Part shown: one piece after another, positions 1-11,433 of the stretch | Layout of the letters: every line of letters starts with the position of its first letter | Position numbering within the stretch: position 1 is the first letter of the stretch | Assembly (NCBI GenBank): GCA_003313425.1 | Contig: NHZP01000025.1 | Location: 620,001 to 684,000, forward strand | From: Pseudopyrenochaeta lycopersici | Lineage: Eukaryota > Ascomycota > Dothideomycetes > Pleosporales > Pseudopyrenochaetaceae | Direction: 5' to 3' | Length of the DNA: 64,000 nt | The notes under the pieces: model-generated | The model's input: the letters and a program-made list of their open reading frames with translations, nothing else | The model's database searches: none | What the model was told of the DNA's origin: nothing | Made by a program: the position numbers and the translations under genes

Positions 1-1723
1 CGATAATACCGGAACACGTCGAACTGCCGTGTTAGCGCTACGTGAGGTAGAAGGGGAACACTCAGGAGAAAATATCGCCGATGTCCTTTTGCAGGTGATC
101 AAAGATTACAAGATTACTGGCCAGATCGGCTACTTTATGGCAACAACGCGTCCACTAATGACACCTGTATCAATTCCGTCCTTCAGGCCCTCTACCCAAA
201 TATGTCAGAGAAGCAACGAAAGCGCCGGCGCCTCCGCTGCTTTGGGCATATCGTGAACCTATGTGCGCAGGGTTTTCTCATCGGAAAGGACGCTGCGTAT
301 AGGGAGGGTGATATGAAGAGGATTAATGAGCTCTGGCGGAAGCGCGGCGCTATCGGAAAGCTTCATAATATTATTCGATATATACGAGCAAGCCCTCAGC
401 GCCGTCAGTTCTTCAGATCAATTATATGTGGAGGGGAGCTATCAGAGTTTGACAGCTTAGAGGTGAGCTGGCACCTGCTAGGCGGAAATTAGAGCTAACA
501 TACTCTAGCTTATTCAAAGCCAACAGACGCGCTGGAATTCATACTTTACCTCGATCGGTAGAGCTCTAAACGTGAAGGAGCGAATTCAGATCTTCTGTGA
601 CCAGTACGAGGCTGGCCAGGGCCAGAAAACCCTCTTTCAAGACCGCCTTTCTAAGCAACAGTGGGAGGAACTTGCGCACCTTCACGACCAGCTTGAGACG
701 TTCTATGATGGAACCCTATCTACGGAAGGCACGGCGTCAACACTAGCGGATCACTTTCAGACGCTTGACTGGCTGCTTGATGAGATTCAGCAGGCTAAGA
801 TTAAATTTGAAGAGCTCCACAAAGAGGCGGTTCGGAAGAAACATGGCCGTAGAGCTCTTGCAACTGAAGCAGATGACTTCGCATTTCTTGCCGCTGCAGC
901 TGAAGTTTCCTGGAGTAAGGCTGAGGAATACTTCAAAAAAGCGGATAATACGCCAGCATACTATACCGCCATTTCTCTAAATCCAACTCTTAAACATCAG
1001 TGGTACATCGAGACCTGGACGGACGAAGTTAAGCGGCCATGGATTTTAACCGTGAAAGAGCTTGTTAAGGAGTTCTGGTTAGAAGAGTATCGAGGTAGAT
1101 ACTCTACTAAGCAGGCGTCTGCTACCCCAGCCCTAACGCCAGCTGTTCCGGCTAAGAAAGAGAAGGCTTCTGCTGCTATTAAAAGCCATAAGCGGCTTAA
1201 GCTCCGCCATGAGGCATCAGCACCTGAAATACCCGCTATCGATCTCCTCGATCAGTTTCTTGAGAAAGACGTCATCCGGCTCGATGAACATGACTCGTTT
1301 GACGTTATCCAGTACTGGAATGATCGCTACTACTCGCAACCTGATCTAGCACGTATGGCTCTCGATGTACTAGCTGTTCCACCAATGTCCGATGAGTGTG
1401 AGAGGCTATTCAGCAGCGCAAAGATGCTGCTTACCGACCGGCGCTCGAGGCTCAAGATGGATATTATCGAAGCTAGCGAGTGCCTTCGATCGTGGTATGG
1501 ACCACCTACACGGAATACTTTCGACGACGAAGGCATCAGGAGACTAGAAGGGGAGCCTGACCCTCAGGAAACTGGGCAGCAGGGTGGGAGCGATGCTGAT
1601 ACCGAAATGGACGGCTCGGAACTTCAGATCGTGGACCAAGACGATCTTCTGGACGAGGACGATATTGATGGAACCAGTATGGACATTGTGGATGTCCATG
1701 ACGCAGTATATAGTGTAGAATAA
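1..1723 (+). pseudogene. hAT-A transposase, 3' part (cut by window start, frameshifted)
   Basis: C-terminal two thirds of a hAT-superfamily transposase; the N-terminus lies outside the window. The reading begins with the segment ending in LALREVEGEHSG and runs to the motif NASTNDTC, then CFGHIVNLCAQGF, TRWNSYF, and the hAT C-terminal dimerisation region (MALDVLAVPPMSDECERLF, about 1350-1410) ending at a TAA at 1721-1723. A one-base deletion near 141 shifts the frame between GYF and the NAS motif. A 46-base intron fits 463-508 (GTGAGC donor, GCTAAC branch, CTAG acceptor); splicing joins SLE to LIQSQQTRWNS in frame. The tail after 1530 is acidic. The 5' half of the same family is at 46312-47487. 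Dead because of the frameshift; family assignment is firm. Confidence 0.85.
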
Positions 1724-1860
1724 ATGTGTATTCGGCCACTGGACTGGCCTTTTCCATTGAAAAAGGTTGCTTACTAAGCAATTGTGAGAACTGGATTGCA
1801 CTGGCGCTCCAGGTGTCCCAGAGCCCTTGCACCGGACTGGACTGGATCCGAACCCTGAAT

Positions 1861-1890
1861 CCAGTCCAGTCCAGTCCAACAAGATCACTG
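1861..1890 (+). repeat. hAT-A terminal repeat
   Basis: The end of the hAT-A element. It reads CCAGTCCAGTCCAGTCC then AACAAGATCACTG; inverted, the terminus is CAGTGATCTTGTTGGACTGG, a typical hAT CAGNG end. The same terminus is at 47472-47487 on the other strand. If the TSD is 8 bp it would be GAGGGCGG at 1891-1898; its partner is outside the window. Confidence 0.7.
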
Positions 1891-1898
1891 GAGGGCGG

Positions 1899-3029
1899 TT
1901 CGCAACGAGCGTTCAATCGCACCTTAGGGTAAATAAGACTCACTAAAGACGCTGCTAGATCGCTTTCTTTTGTAGAAAGGCCAGGGTTTTACTAAACTGT
2001 TTCGGGGTATCGACGCGTTATGGCTCCCGTAGCTAGATGGTACCATCATGTGCAAAAACAATTGAAATTTCCTTATATCACGGTTATAGGTATGCTTTAC
2101 AGCGTAAGTCGAATGTCAGTAGCCAGTAGCCACTATAAGATGTTTCTAGTTAGCATCTCGAGCGGCCGCTGGTTGCCCTTGGTGATGCTCAGTAGGCCTG
2201 CCGCAGTGGCATGATGAAGACGCAGGCCCTATATGACTTCTGCTGAGCTGAAGATGCAAAACTCAAGGTCTGATGAGTTTGTACGCAAGCGCTGGACGCC
2301 TTCGTTACCACGCAGTAGCTGTTGATCGCAAAGAGATGGAAAGCTTCTGGCGCACTGTGTGAGGCATAACCTTCCCCATCCTTGCCAGTGGCTTTTGTTC
2401 CGCGGATATCCATGCAACCAAGGGATGACAAGCAAGTTCGTGCAGGTGTGACAGGCGTTGGCGGCGATGCTTCTAATGCGAGTTGTCACGCAGGAAGGCG
2501 CAAGAATTTAAAGATGCGAGGGGCAACGACATAGCGCACACGTGTTCCCATGCTGTTCCCATGCTCATTGGTTGAATCGCACGTCCGGGAATCGGAACTT
2601 AATCTGACATCACAGAGTTTACGGCCCAGACAGAAACTTACGCAAAAAGCACATCATGCTCCCTTAGGGGTTGCCAGACCCGGCAACGACCGGTTCTCAT
2701 CAATAATACACCTTTTATCGAACCATTGTTCACACACTGTCGGAATAGCTCGTGAATTAGGATTCAGCCATAGGAAAGGCACAAGTCACTAATATTAATA
2801 ATCTGACCTGCGAAGTAGGAGGGTGCAAAAATCAGCACTTCTGCTCGACTTGGCAGCAGCGCACAGGCTTCGCGAGTGTTTTGCATACGCTAACAACACC
2901 TGCCGCGACGGTTCCAGTGGTCTGGCGCCAACGCCCCGTTCCCCGCAAACTCTAAATACTCAACTTCAACCGCACCATTGATCCAGGTACGCATTCTGAA
3001 CTTAGAACTCGGCAGTTTCTACACAAATT
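1899..3029. other. No gene recognised
   Basis: About 1.1 kb of ordinary base composition with only short, overlapping open frames on both strands. None has a recognisable domain or a consistent splice model. A CATGCTGTTCC duplication lies near 2550. Nothing further can be supported. Confidence 0.4.
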
Positions 3030-3094
3030 CTGTCTAGCATGTTCATTTTCTCCTTTTGCACGCATCTGCAATGCAAGCCACTGAAATTGGGAAG

Positions 3095-3325
3095 CTCTCC
3101 TGTATGGGTGAACAGCTGAAAGCAAAGTGCCTTATCGGCGATCCTGGAGCCCCGCCTTCCGGGTTAGGATCCCGTTAGCGAACTCTGGAGGCCTAGCGTG
3201 AGTCAAGGTCCTTATTGCTTTGCCGGACAGTTGTGGAAACGTTGAGGGCTGAACCCAACTACTTGGATGGCAGTAGAACGCACATCATCTCACGGGCATG
3301 CATTTATCCGAAGCTAAAGCTGTCT
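3095..3325 (+). repeat. Diverged dispersed repeat, copy 1
   Basis: This stretch resembles 54005-54235 in the same orientation. Shared anchors are a GTYAGGATCC block followed by TAGCGARNGTYAA-type sequence, and AGAACGCACA then CATC near 3275 followed by GCATTTAYCCRAAGCT. Similarity is by eye, moderate and interrupted by indels. No coding potential or TE domain is visible, so the type of repeat is unknown. Confidence 0.4.
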
Positions 3326-3520
3326 CGAGTGGCGTACGGCAACACTTCCGATTCAGCCGTGAAAGCTGTGTGCGATTGTTATCGTCTTTACGCTTTTCCC
3401 AGCCCCAAGAGACCTACGATAAGACCTCATCCGGTTTATAGACGTTGCTAATTCGGATTTACTCCTATGGTCCATACCAAGGATGCAAACCACTCAACGC
3501 TGTTCAACCGCGTTGACTAG

Positions 3521-3626
3521 ATCGACCATCGACGTCAATTCAACTCAATCAATATCAGGCTTGATTATCTAATAAGTCAATGTATTTTGAAATTTAGTTG
3601 GTTGATTTGATTGAAGTCGTTGAATT
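3521..3626. repeat. Imperfect inverted repeat, MITE-like
   Basis: The left arm (around 3537-3560) has AATTCAACTCAATCAA and the right arm (around 3598-3626) reads, inverted, AATTCAACGACTTCAATCAA. The spacer is AT-rich. The arms recall the CAATCAAG-type ends of the small element at 45244-45356. Arms are imperfect and no clean TSD was found, so this is a weak candidate for a decayed non-autonomous element. Confidence 0.3.
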
Positions 3627-3813
3627 AGGGTAGGGGGTTTTGCTGTCAGCACTGTGGCGTCATGGCATGGGGGCTGCTCCGACGATTTAAGGCGACGGTA
3701 AACCCTCCGTCCACACTAAGCCCAAGATAGTTATTAATGCCCTGACAACAAAGGCGGCTTTGCGACCGCGTCTCAGCCGACCACAACTCTGTGTTGCGAC
3801 ACCATATGGTGTC

Positions 3814-4410
3814 TCAGACGAAATGGAACCTGCCACGCCTTCCACGAACGGTGAAATCGAGACGTTCTCCCGCAAGACGCCTGGCAGGTCTCCTAGGAAG
3901 GCCTGCCTCCAGCGTAGATGGAACCTGGTCTTCGCCATTATCCTTATTGCTAACACCACTTTTGCCTATGGTATCCATGCACCTGGTCTCAGCGTCCGTC
4001 TCGGGTGTTGGGGCTTCGGTACCAGCGAGATATACCCTTTCTGTCTCGCCAATGGCTTCGAGCTCTTGTGCTAACATCCACAACTTGAACTGTAGGGTCT
4101 TAGCAAATAGCTCGTCGTCGACTGGCGCAATTTTTCCATGCGGAGTGCAGAATGGTCCTTGCTTAGGAAAGTCGATGTGTACAAGCGTCGATCGATGGCT
4201 GAATCGGATATCGGTTGTCGACAGGGCTCTTGTTTGTTGGCGATAAGGAAGGTGATGGACTACTTCAACGTGTTGCGCATCCGAAGGTGTGTTGAACTGA
4301 AGCGATGCAATTACAGTAAAGATATGCACGAGAGGTGCGTCACCGATATCTGATGGTTGGGTACTCTGGGTCCAGTCAGCGCGGAGAATGAAACTCGCAG
4401 CAGCTATCAC
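3814..4410 (-). CDS. Hypothetical protein, 198 aa
   Basis: Uninterrupted frame of 198 codons with protein-like composition in its middle (around KIAPVDDELFAKTLQFK and AQELEAIGETERVY) and a basic C-terminus rich in RR. I recognise no family, signal peptide or membrane segment. It may be one exon of a longer gene. The surrounding 1.9-6.4 kb has no other supportable gene, and the opposite strand also has long open frames here, so coding status is uncertain. Confidence 0.3.
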   Translation of the reverse strand: MIAAASFILRADWTQSTQPSDIGDAPLVHIFTVIASLQFNTPSDAQHVEVVHHLPYRQQTRALSTTDIRFSHRSTLVHIDFPKQGPFCTPHGKIAPVDDELFAKTLQFKLWMLAQELEAIGETERVYLAGTEAPTPETDAETRCMDTIGKSGVSNKDNGEDQVPSTLEAGLPRRPARRLAGERLDFTVRGRRGRFHFV

Positions 4411-4580
4411 TACGGTGTGTGTGGGCGGTGGTCATTCATGCGACGAAAGCTCTACTTGCCTGGTGCCTGGATTTGGTCTTTTCAGAACCGTGGGTGGCCA
4501 TATTGTGCAGCTCTAGGGGGGCAGTTGCGACTATAGCATAAAGGTACCTTGGAAAAGAATACCAATCCAATGTCTTCTAC

Positions 4581-4838
4581 TTAAATGCAGAACTTGGGTC
4601 TGGCGATGTGATATTGTCTGCAGGAAAAGGGGATTTCGACAACCTGCTCCTCTGTGGCGTATACAGCTAGTGTACGAGTCAGTCCATCTAGAACATACGA
4701 GCTCACTTTTGGTGGGGGGCGGGAGTGCGGTATGCAATTATGACCGATAGTGATGCATCCCACGCACCATGCAGGCTGTGATGTCGTCAAAGAGAGCCAG
4801 TCATTATAGGTCTCCAGGAAAGGCCCATGTCCGATCAT
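4581..4838 (-). CDS. Hypothetical ORF, 85 aa
   Basis: Short open frame with plausible composition (segments ETYNDWLSLTTSQPAWCVG and VVEIPFSCRQYH) but no recognised domain. A possible intron acceptor (GGGTAG) lies directly before the ATG, so it could be an internal exon. It is upstream of, and on the same strand as, the 198-aa frame at 3814-4410 and could belong to the same decayed gene. Confidence 0.2.
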   Translation of the reverse strand: MIGHGPFLETYNDWLSLTTSQPAWCVGCITIGHNCIPHSRPPPKVSSYVLDGLTRTLAVYATEEQVVEIPFSCRQYHIARPKFCI

Positions 4839-5215
4839 CTACCCGAATAAAGTTTATCGCCGCAAGAACCAAGTGGGGCCAAAGAGATGGTGGGAGGGAC
4901 GGTTGGGCTAACGCTGTTCAAGCGCAGCGAAAGTTTCAACGGCAACGTTTTAGGACGAGATGCGCACGAGAGCCCTAATGTCACTTGTCTTCGTGGAATA
5001 GCTGCATTTCCTTGCTTCCAGCGTGTGCTCCCTCGTCGAGAATGTGTATTTGGGTCTCCTGCTACACGATACCGAGTGTTCGTAGGACAATCAGCCTGCT
5101 GGATTTGTAATCAACTCTATTGTTTAGATGCATAATCAGAAATCAAGCAAGCGTCCACTGTAGGTCAGGAAGGTATTGTAGGAGACCAAACACAGCTTTT
5201 TTTTGGGCAATATGC

Positions 5216-5464
5216 TTATCTCGCATAGTCCAATCTGCCTCCAAATGGCATGGAAAATACGTGCGCACTGCTCAACAAGGTTGAGAGCCGCTGGTACACA
5301 ATTCTAGCATAAGCGTCAGCCACTAATCCGGGGAAGCATGCATACTCACGAACAGTTTTTATGTACCCACGTCCTACATGGGACACGCGCAATCCGTTTC
5401 CAGAGTGAAAAAGCACTGGGGAGTTCCTCGCTGGACCTGAGCTTCTCGACAAACGCCGAGACAC
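5216..5464 (-). CDS. Hypothetical ORF, 82 aa
   Basis: Open frame containing GRGYIKTVREYACFPGLVA followed by a hydrophobic stretch around YQRLSTLLSSAHVFSMPFGG. Composition looks protein-like but I cannot assign a family. No introns or partner exons were convincing. Could be a relic of a host gene. Confidence 0.2.
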   Translation of the reverse strand: MSRRLSRSSGPARNSPVLFHSGNGLRVSHVGRGYIKTVREYACFPGLVADAYARIVYQRLSTLLSSAHVFSMPFGGRLDYAR

Positions 5465-6397
5465 GGGAGGGGTGACTAGATTGAGTTAGGATCGAATACT
5501 GATCATAAATTCAAAATTTTCTTTAATCGCTAGAGAAGAAACGAGGGCACAGCTGATGATTTGCCCGTTCGATATTTCCACCTCCTCTGGCAATAACCCT
5601 GTGTATATTCAGAGTCAGACACATAGGTAGTCAATTGCTATGGCACTGGTGGCATTTCTGTGGGGACGGTAACTTTAAAGTCGGGGAGCTGGGGCCGAAA
5701 GGCCAGCTAGGATACCTCAGGTTAGCCTCAGCCACGCGTAGAGTCGTCACTGTCATTGATCGTTCAATCTCAGCCCTAGTGGATATAAGGATCTCCCGCG
5801 CCTGCTAGCCAACCGGAGGGAGGCTGATTTCTGCACGGGCCAATTGCAACGATAATTCATGTGGCTAGACGCCACATGGCTTCAAATAATGGGAGATTAA
5901 GCAAACCCCACTTTCGATCCTGGAATTTCGATTTCGTCACCAGATACCCCCTCGGAGAACTCGAAAACTGTCACATTGGAACACTAAAACAATAATCTGC
6001 CCTAGCATGAAACGACATGCATCCGTACTTTCCGCTTCCCCGTCCGTGCCGAAGCTGCCGCCACCTCAGACCCAGACACAGCAGCACGAGTGGCTCTGAC
6101 TCGACGTCGAGGCTTCAAAGGCGGCTCAGGTCGCATTATCTATATCTGCTCTGTTAGGAACAGGAGGTGTTAACAATTCTGATTGCCGGCCGCGGTCCTT
6201 CCCTTGGTTCCGAAATCAGACGCTGCCAATCTACGATTCGATTCAATTATTTAGGTTCGAAGTATAGTCATCGAAATGATGCTGAAAGCCAAAGAGATCT
6301 CAGTCTTGGGCTAAGGCTAAGGCGCGTTTCTTTTTCCTTTTGCTTTTGTTCACCCACCGTTACCAATACAAACTTTGGGGTGGAGCTGAAACACATG
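5465..6397. other. Intergenic, nothing recognised
   Basis: Only short frames; no TE terminus, RNA gene or domain seen. It borders the broken 3' side of the LINE remnant. Confidence 0.4.
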
Positions 6398-7875
6398 TCA
6401 AGCTGTGATAGTTAAAATCCTGCAGCTCTTGACAAACGTCACATAGCTCCTTCCTGGTGCTTTGTCTGGACTCGCCCTGAACACTGCATTCTTGACTTCG
6501 TCTTTCGCAATAGGCTCCCACGGCAGCTGGCTGTACCCGCCTGGCGCGTCTTCCGGCTCGCACGACGGCGGGGCTGCGAAGAACACCCGCAGCAGCTCAT
6601 CTGCGATGTCCTGATTCTCCGTGACAAATTCGTCTTCCGTTCCCGCCTTCTTAATAGGAGGCACTCGCGCGAACGAGGCTGTCGCCTTCGTGTCGAGATA
6701 CTTGGCCGCCTTCCATATGTTGTCGCTATTGTCAAGGAAGTCCTCCCAGTGTTGCTTCCGGTGCCGCCGAATCGTCCGGTGGAAGAGCCTCTTCGCCTGC
6801 ATTGCCGTGCACCGCAGTTCTTCGTCCACTCGTCCCTGCCGCCGCATCGCACACGCCCGGTTCCTCCAGTACGTGTACGACTTCCGCAGCGCCGTGAGGT
6901 CATCATTCCACCATCGCTTCATGTACCGCGACGGCCGAGCTCGCGCGCAGTGCGCTTCGAGCGCCTTGTTCACCCATGACGTCACTCGGTCCGCCATCTC
7001 GTCCACATCTCCATCCGGGAAGCCCTCTTCCTTCTCTTGCTCCACCGTAGCCCTGATCTTGTCCCACCGCGCATTCTTAAGCAGCAGTCGCTCCTGCCTC
7101 TCCTCCCGGTCCATGTCCATGCTGAAGCGGGTCGCGATGGCCCGGTGGTCCGACCCGTACTCGTGCTCCCAGAGTGAGCATTTGACTAGATCTTCTGCCA
7201 GCCCCGTCGTCGCCAGCATGAGGTCGATCGTCGACTTCCCCCTTACGCATTCGTATGTGATCGTTCCTGCGGGGAGGAGGCTCTGCAGCGATAGCTCCGC
7301 CATGAAGTCGAAGATCGGCTCGCTCTCGTCCTGCCTTGGTTCGTTGCCGACGCTGCTCCCTCCCCATAGCGGATTGTGTCGGTTGAAGTCGCCCGCGACT
7401 ACCACCTCCGTGTGAGGATCGCGCAGGTGCTCTCGCTGCACTGCCTCCTTGATCATGTCCAGTCTGTGGTGAGCGCCTCCCGGTTTTCGTCCTTTGTCCT
7501 CATAGATTTGAGGTCGGGAATGTACACCGATACCACCATCAGCTTCTTTCCCCCCACGTGCGCTACCACTGCCGTGATGTACGCCGAGTCCACATGCACC
7601 TGTGCCGCCGCCACGTCTCTCGACACCCAGATGCACGATCGGACTGGGTTCTGGCCTTGTCGCCTGCCAAACGGCACGAATGTCGTCCAGTGCGGATTCG
7701 TGCCGTGCAGCACCACCTCTCCATCTGCAAGAAAGCACCCAGGCTCCTGGCCTAGAATAAAATGAAAATCGTCCAGCGCCTGATCGTTGTGGAGCGCGTG
7801 CTGCGACTCCCTGCCTCTCCACATATTCGCTTGGAGGATTTTCAGATCCCTATTCATGACGTTGACGATTGGCAA
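6398..7875 (-). pseudogene. LINE ORF2, endonuclease part only, frameshifted
   Basis: Starts MPIVNVMNRDLKILQANMWR at 7875 and encodes an apurinic-type endonuclease: QANMWRG at the N-terminus, GDFNRHNPLWGG (about 7380-7350) and the GSDHRAI catalytic His-Asp motif near 7150. A one-base shift near 7470 separates the first 130 residues from the rest. After the endonuclease comes the basic linker rich in WWNDDL/LRKSYTYWRN; the frame leaves homology after KAPGR at about 6440, so no YxDD reverse transcriptase is present. The element cannot mobilise itself. Confidence 0.85.
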
Positions 7876-9234
7876 TCCTGTCCTTCTCTTTCTCGTACTC
7901 TGGGCACTTTTGACTCGACGACCGATGCGGGCCTTGGCAGTTCACGCAGCGTAGGTTGACTGACTCGCACTGCCCATGTCCTTCCTGTGCGCACATGTCG
8001 CACGTCACTGGTCGTCTGCAGTCTCTCGCTCTGTGCCCAAACCTCCTGCAGTTGAAGCACAGCACCGGCGTGCGTCGTTCTTCGAACCGCGAGATCATAA
8101 GTCCGCCTCCGCCGAACGTCACGCCGTCCGACCGCAGCAGCTTCTCTGCCTCCTCCTTCGTCGCCACCTTGATCACCACTGACGCATGCTGTCCGCTGGG
8201 TCGAGGCTTTCCGAGCCACCGCATTGTGCACACCTCTACTCCGTTCTCCGTTCCGAACCTCTCCATCGCCGACTTGCTTACTTTCCCGCTCTCCGCGTCC
8301 ATTGCCAGCGTCACCTCGATGAAGTCCGCCTTGACTGGGTACCACTTGGGTCCAGCCATTCTGCCGTTGTCTGCCGGAATGCCGCCTCCTTGTCCTTGTC
8401 CACCGAAAACTTGATCACATTCGCATTGTCGTTCGCTCGCCACACTCGAAAGTCCTTCATTGTTGTTCCAGCAAGCCTTTCCACGCTACTCATGCCTTGT
8501 TGGATGGCCTGCCTTGCTGCTTCTGTGGTGGCTACTTTGTCGGCCACATCTTCCCTCACCCTACTAACATCAATCACTATCTGTCTGCTATCTTCTGTGC
8601 GTGTTGTTCCCGAGTTCGTCGGTCGCGTCGATGCCATTACTGGCCCGGCCGGCCGCCCACTGGCTGCAACAGCCGCCCATTTCTGTGTCGACGGCGGTTC
8701 GATGGAGAGGGTGTCGAGTTGTGCCCGGAGAGAGCCAATCGTTCCCTGCAGCTCCGCGATCTGGTGTTTGAGATGCTGCTGCTCCGATTGAAATGTCGCG
8801 CGGTCGCTTCGAATATCCTCGATGATCTTGTTCTGGTTCGCGATAATGTTGTTTTGCTGTGCTATCGTTTCTTTCAGGCTCGCAATGAGTACTGCCAGCT
8901 CCCCTATCCCTGTGCTGCCTCTCCCAGGAGCGCGTCCTGGAGAGAGCGACACACGTGCAGTGGGAATTGGCGGCAGATCATATTGTGCTCGGTGTTGCTG
9001 CGTGCTTTCGGGTTCATCATTCTGCGGCAGCTGCAATGCTGTAGCTCTGCTCCCTCCCTGCACAGGTTGAGCCGCTGCTCTTGTCGTCGGGAGCTGTTGC
9101 AGGGTCTCGGTCTCGAGCGCTTTCGCCGTACGCTTCCTGGTACGTTTGGCTGGGGCCGGTGGTGGTGTTGACGGATTGTAGTCAGAGTCTGACACCCCCA
9201 TCGGGGCTCCGGCACAGCGTTCGGTGGTCCGCAC
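6440..9234 (-). mobile_element. Tad1-like non-LTR retrotransposon (LINE), 3'-deleted
   Basis: Two overlapping open frames on the minus strand: a gag-like ORF1 with zinc knuckles and an ORF2 starting with an APE-type endonuclease. Homology stops near 6440, right after the linker motif SPDKAPGR that normally precedes the reverse transcriptase, so RT and RNase H are missing. LINEs usually lose their 5' end; loss of the 3' end instead implies deletion or rearrangement after insertion. The 5' boundary is uncertain (somewhere in 9235-9440). Both ORFs carry single-base frameshifts. Confidence 0.85.
7850..9201 (-). pseudogene. LINE ORF1 (gag-like, CCHC zinc knuckles), frameshifted
   Basis: Nucleic-acid-binding ORF1 of the LINE. 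It starts MGVSDSDYNP at about 9201 (an upstream ATG exists at 9234), has a proline/basic N-terminus, a coiled-coil-like stretch (about residues 100-150, TIAQQNNIIANQNKIIEDI) and, at the C-terminus, CCHC-type knuckles: CFNCRRFGHRARDC, then CDMCAQEGHGQC, then CVNCQGPHRSSSQKC. A one-base deletion near 8351-8355 shifts the frame between TTAEWL and GPKWYPV. The stop overlaps the ATG of ORF2, the usual Tad-type arrangement. Inactive as read. Confidence 0.85.
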
Positions 9235-9445
9235 GGACCGCCTTGCAGCGGGAACTAGCTAAGCGAGCGACCGCGGTTCGATTAAAAAAATGTCCGGGGT
9301 GAGTATCCTACTCTTTCAACAATCCAAAAGTTTCGGTTCAAGCTGGCAAGGGTGTGGCCGGAGCGGGTCGGCCATCCTCCCTACCAAGAATGGCGAAATC
9401 CCACTACCGCCCACGCCATATGCTGACACATCAATCCAGACTTAC

Positions 9446-9664
9446 TGTCAGATAGAATGCTGAAATGCGCTTAGCAGAAATTGATGATTAAGATGATAGA
9501 TCAGGTGTAAAAAATGATGATCATTGTTCTGTTGTTCTTCTCCCGTGTTTTTTTTTCTATATCTCCTCTGCTTCCGGAGGTTCCGCAGATCGTAGTAGTT
9601 ATGGGTCCTACTATTGATAGCTCTTTCCTATGCAGTACTTCTAAGCTTCTCCTTGTATCTGACA
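9446..9664 (-). mobile_element. Solo LTR, TGTCAGAT family
   Basis: 219 bp beginning TGTCAGAT and ending GTATCTGACA. Read on the minus strand it shares the block around CGGAACCTCCGGAAGCAGAG with the LTR at 18324-18506. Flanks CTTAC (9441-9445) and GTTAC (9665-9669) match at 4 of 5 positions. No internal retroelement sequence adjoins it, so it is a solo LTR. Confidence 0.75.
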
Positions 9665-9771
9665 GTTACATACATCTCATGTAGTTCAGATGTACAGCTG
9701 TTCCAACATACCCAATGGCTAGCTAACTTACACTCACGATTAAGTTGAATATAGATATAAGAAAGAATGTA

Positions 9772-11122
9772 CAGTCACTCTGGGAAAGTTTGAGTTGCTA
9801 AGCGAGATCGCTTAACACGCTGCGCACAACCAGCTCATTTAAGCCAGTACTACCAATGCCACCACGTCGACAATTTGGCGCAGAAATCCTAGGAAATGCC
9901 CGCCGAGGGCCTAATTTAACGCCTTTGCAGCGACAAGCAATCATCTCTAAAGCTGAGGTTGGTGTTTCAGTTACAGACCTTATGGTTGAGTTCAAGCGTT
10001 CACTAAATTACATCCGCACCACTATTCGACTTAGTCGAACACGAACAACACGAGATGAAGCTCCTCGTTCTGGGCGTCCGCCAGCTCTATCGCCTCATCA
10101 GAAAAGGATCATCTATCGCAAAGCGCGCGCCCAGCCTAAGATTAAGTACTCAGAGCTTGCTTAAGCTAGTGTAGTTATATATCTAGATGGGACATCCTTA
10201 AAGCCAGTCAGCCACAGCACATTATATAAGACACTTAAAAGCTAAGGTTTCACTAAACATCGCTGTAAAAAGCGCCCTTGGCTGTCTGAACGTCATGCTC
10301 AGCAGCGTCGTGCGTTCTGTAGGACCTATTTAAACTTTTAGTAGTATCGCCGCACTATTAAGTTCTTAGATGAGTGCTCTGTTTAGAAGGGTTTAGGCCA
10401 CAACTAAGAGTGGTGCTTTCGATTTCTATAGGAGAAATGGAAAAAAGATATGATTACTCCAGTTAGTACTAGCAGGAGGCCTGCGCAGATGGTGTGGGGG
10501 GCTATATAGCTTGATGAACGAGGGCGGGTAAGGAGGAGCAGGCTAGTTATAATGGAGCGCGATCCTAATGCTCTATAAGGTGGCTACTCTACTAAAAGTT
10601 ATATTTAAGCCTTAACAGAGGGTCTCCTGCCTAGCTACCAGCGTTCACAGCTCTTTATGCAGGATAACGCGCGTATCTATATATTAAGAAGGGCAAGGAG
10701 CTGGCTAGCTGAGCAGGGTATCAACACTATCATCTGGCCACCTTACTCACCAGATCTCAACCTAATTGAGCACCTCTAGTGGCACCTTAAGAAGCGCATA
10801 AATCGCTTCTATCCTTAATATAACAACTATAGCGTAGCTGAATAAGAGTGGGATGGTTTCTGTAAGGCCTTGAAGAGGTGCTGGCGCAGTATACCTAGTA
10901 ACCTTATTAAGGCGTTGATTTTGAGTATGCCTCGCCGGATTCAAGCCTGTAAAAAAGCGCGCGGCTGGCAGACGAAGTACTAGCTACCCAGCTATCTCCT
11001 CAAATAAAAAAATTAGTCTCTTTATCGCGTTTGAGGCTATTTTACTATATAGTTGTGATACAGCTGCTGTGTTAGTGATCGGTGGGGTAAGCTTGGCAAC
11101 CAAAACTTTCCCGTAAGAACTG
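9772..11122 (+). mobile_element. Tc1/mariner element 1, RIP-damaged
   Basis: 1351 bp flanked by TA on both sides (9770-9771, 11123-11124). The termini are imperfect inverted repeats: left CAGTCACTCTGGGAAAGTTT, right (inverted) CAGTTCTTACGGGAAAGTTT, both continuing to GGTTGC-/AGTTGC- then AAGC. It encloses a full-length but stop-riddled DD34E transposase. Size matches element 2 at 35062-36411 within one base. Confidence 0.85.
9856..10983 (+). pseudogene. Tc1/mariner transposase 1, multiple stops
   Basis: Frame of 376 codons from MPPRRQFGAEI to WQTKY-stop with no net indel but many in-frame TAG/TAA codons. Visible are the helix-turn-helix region, the GRPPALSP linker, MVWGAI, QDNARI and WPPYSPDLNLIEHLW, i.e. 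the DD34E core (second D in QDN, E in LIEHLW). Where comparison with element 2 is possible the stops replace TGG or CAG/CAA, which fits C-to-T/G-to-A RIP damage. Not functional. Confidence 0.85.
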
Positions 11123-11433
11123 TAGCAAAAGGTCCTTCATGCAAGAATGCACGTTTTTGGGTGTGTCAATCATGGGTTCCGTAGCCCGCCACAGGCCCCA
11201 TTTTGGGCCCACGCGATGCTTCAACTGAATCATGCCTAGAGGTATAACTTCTTGAATATGTGTGGTGGTGAAAAGGCTGCCTAATTGAAGCAATTGCCCA
11301 CATGATTTTCGAGGCATTTTTCATCAGTGACTGTCAGTGATTCTCAGCCTAATGAAGGTCCAATGTTTGAGACGTTGAAGTAGTTTAACATTTTACTACG
11401 GACTTCGTTCGTTAGTACAACACATTTTTTACC

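Noticed and set aside
6621..7415. 264-aa plus-strand ORF
   Set aside because: Serine/arginine-rich antisense shadow of the LINE ORF2 endonuclease.
8497..9171. 224-aa Cys/Arg-rich plus-strand ORF
   Set aside because: Antisense of LINE ORF1; no domain of its own.
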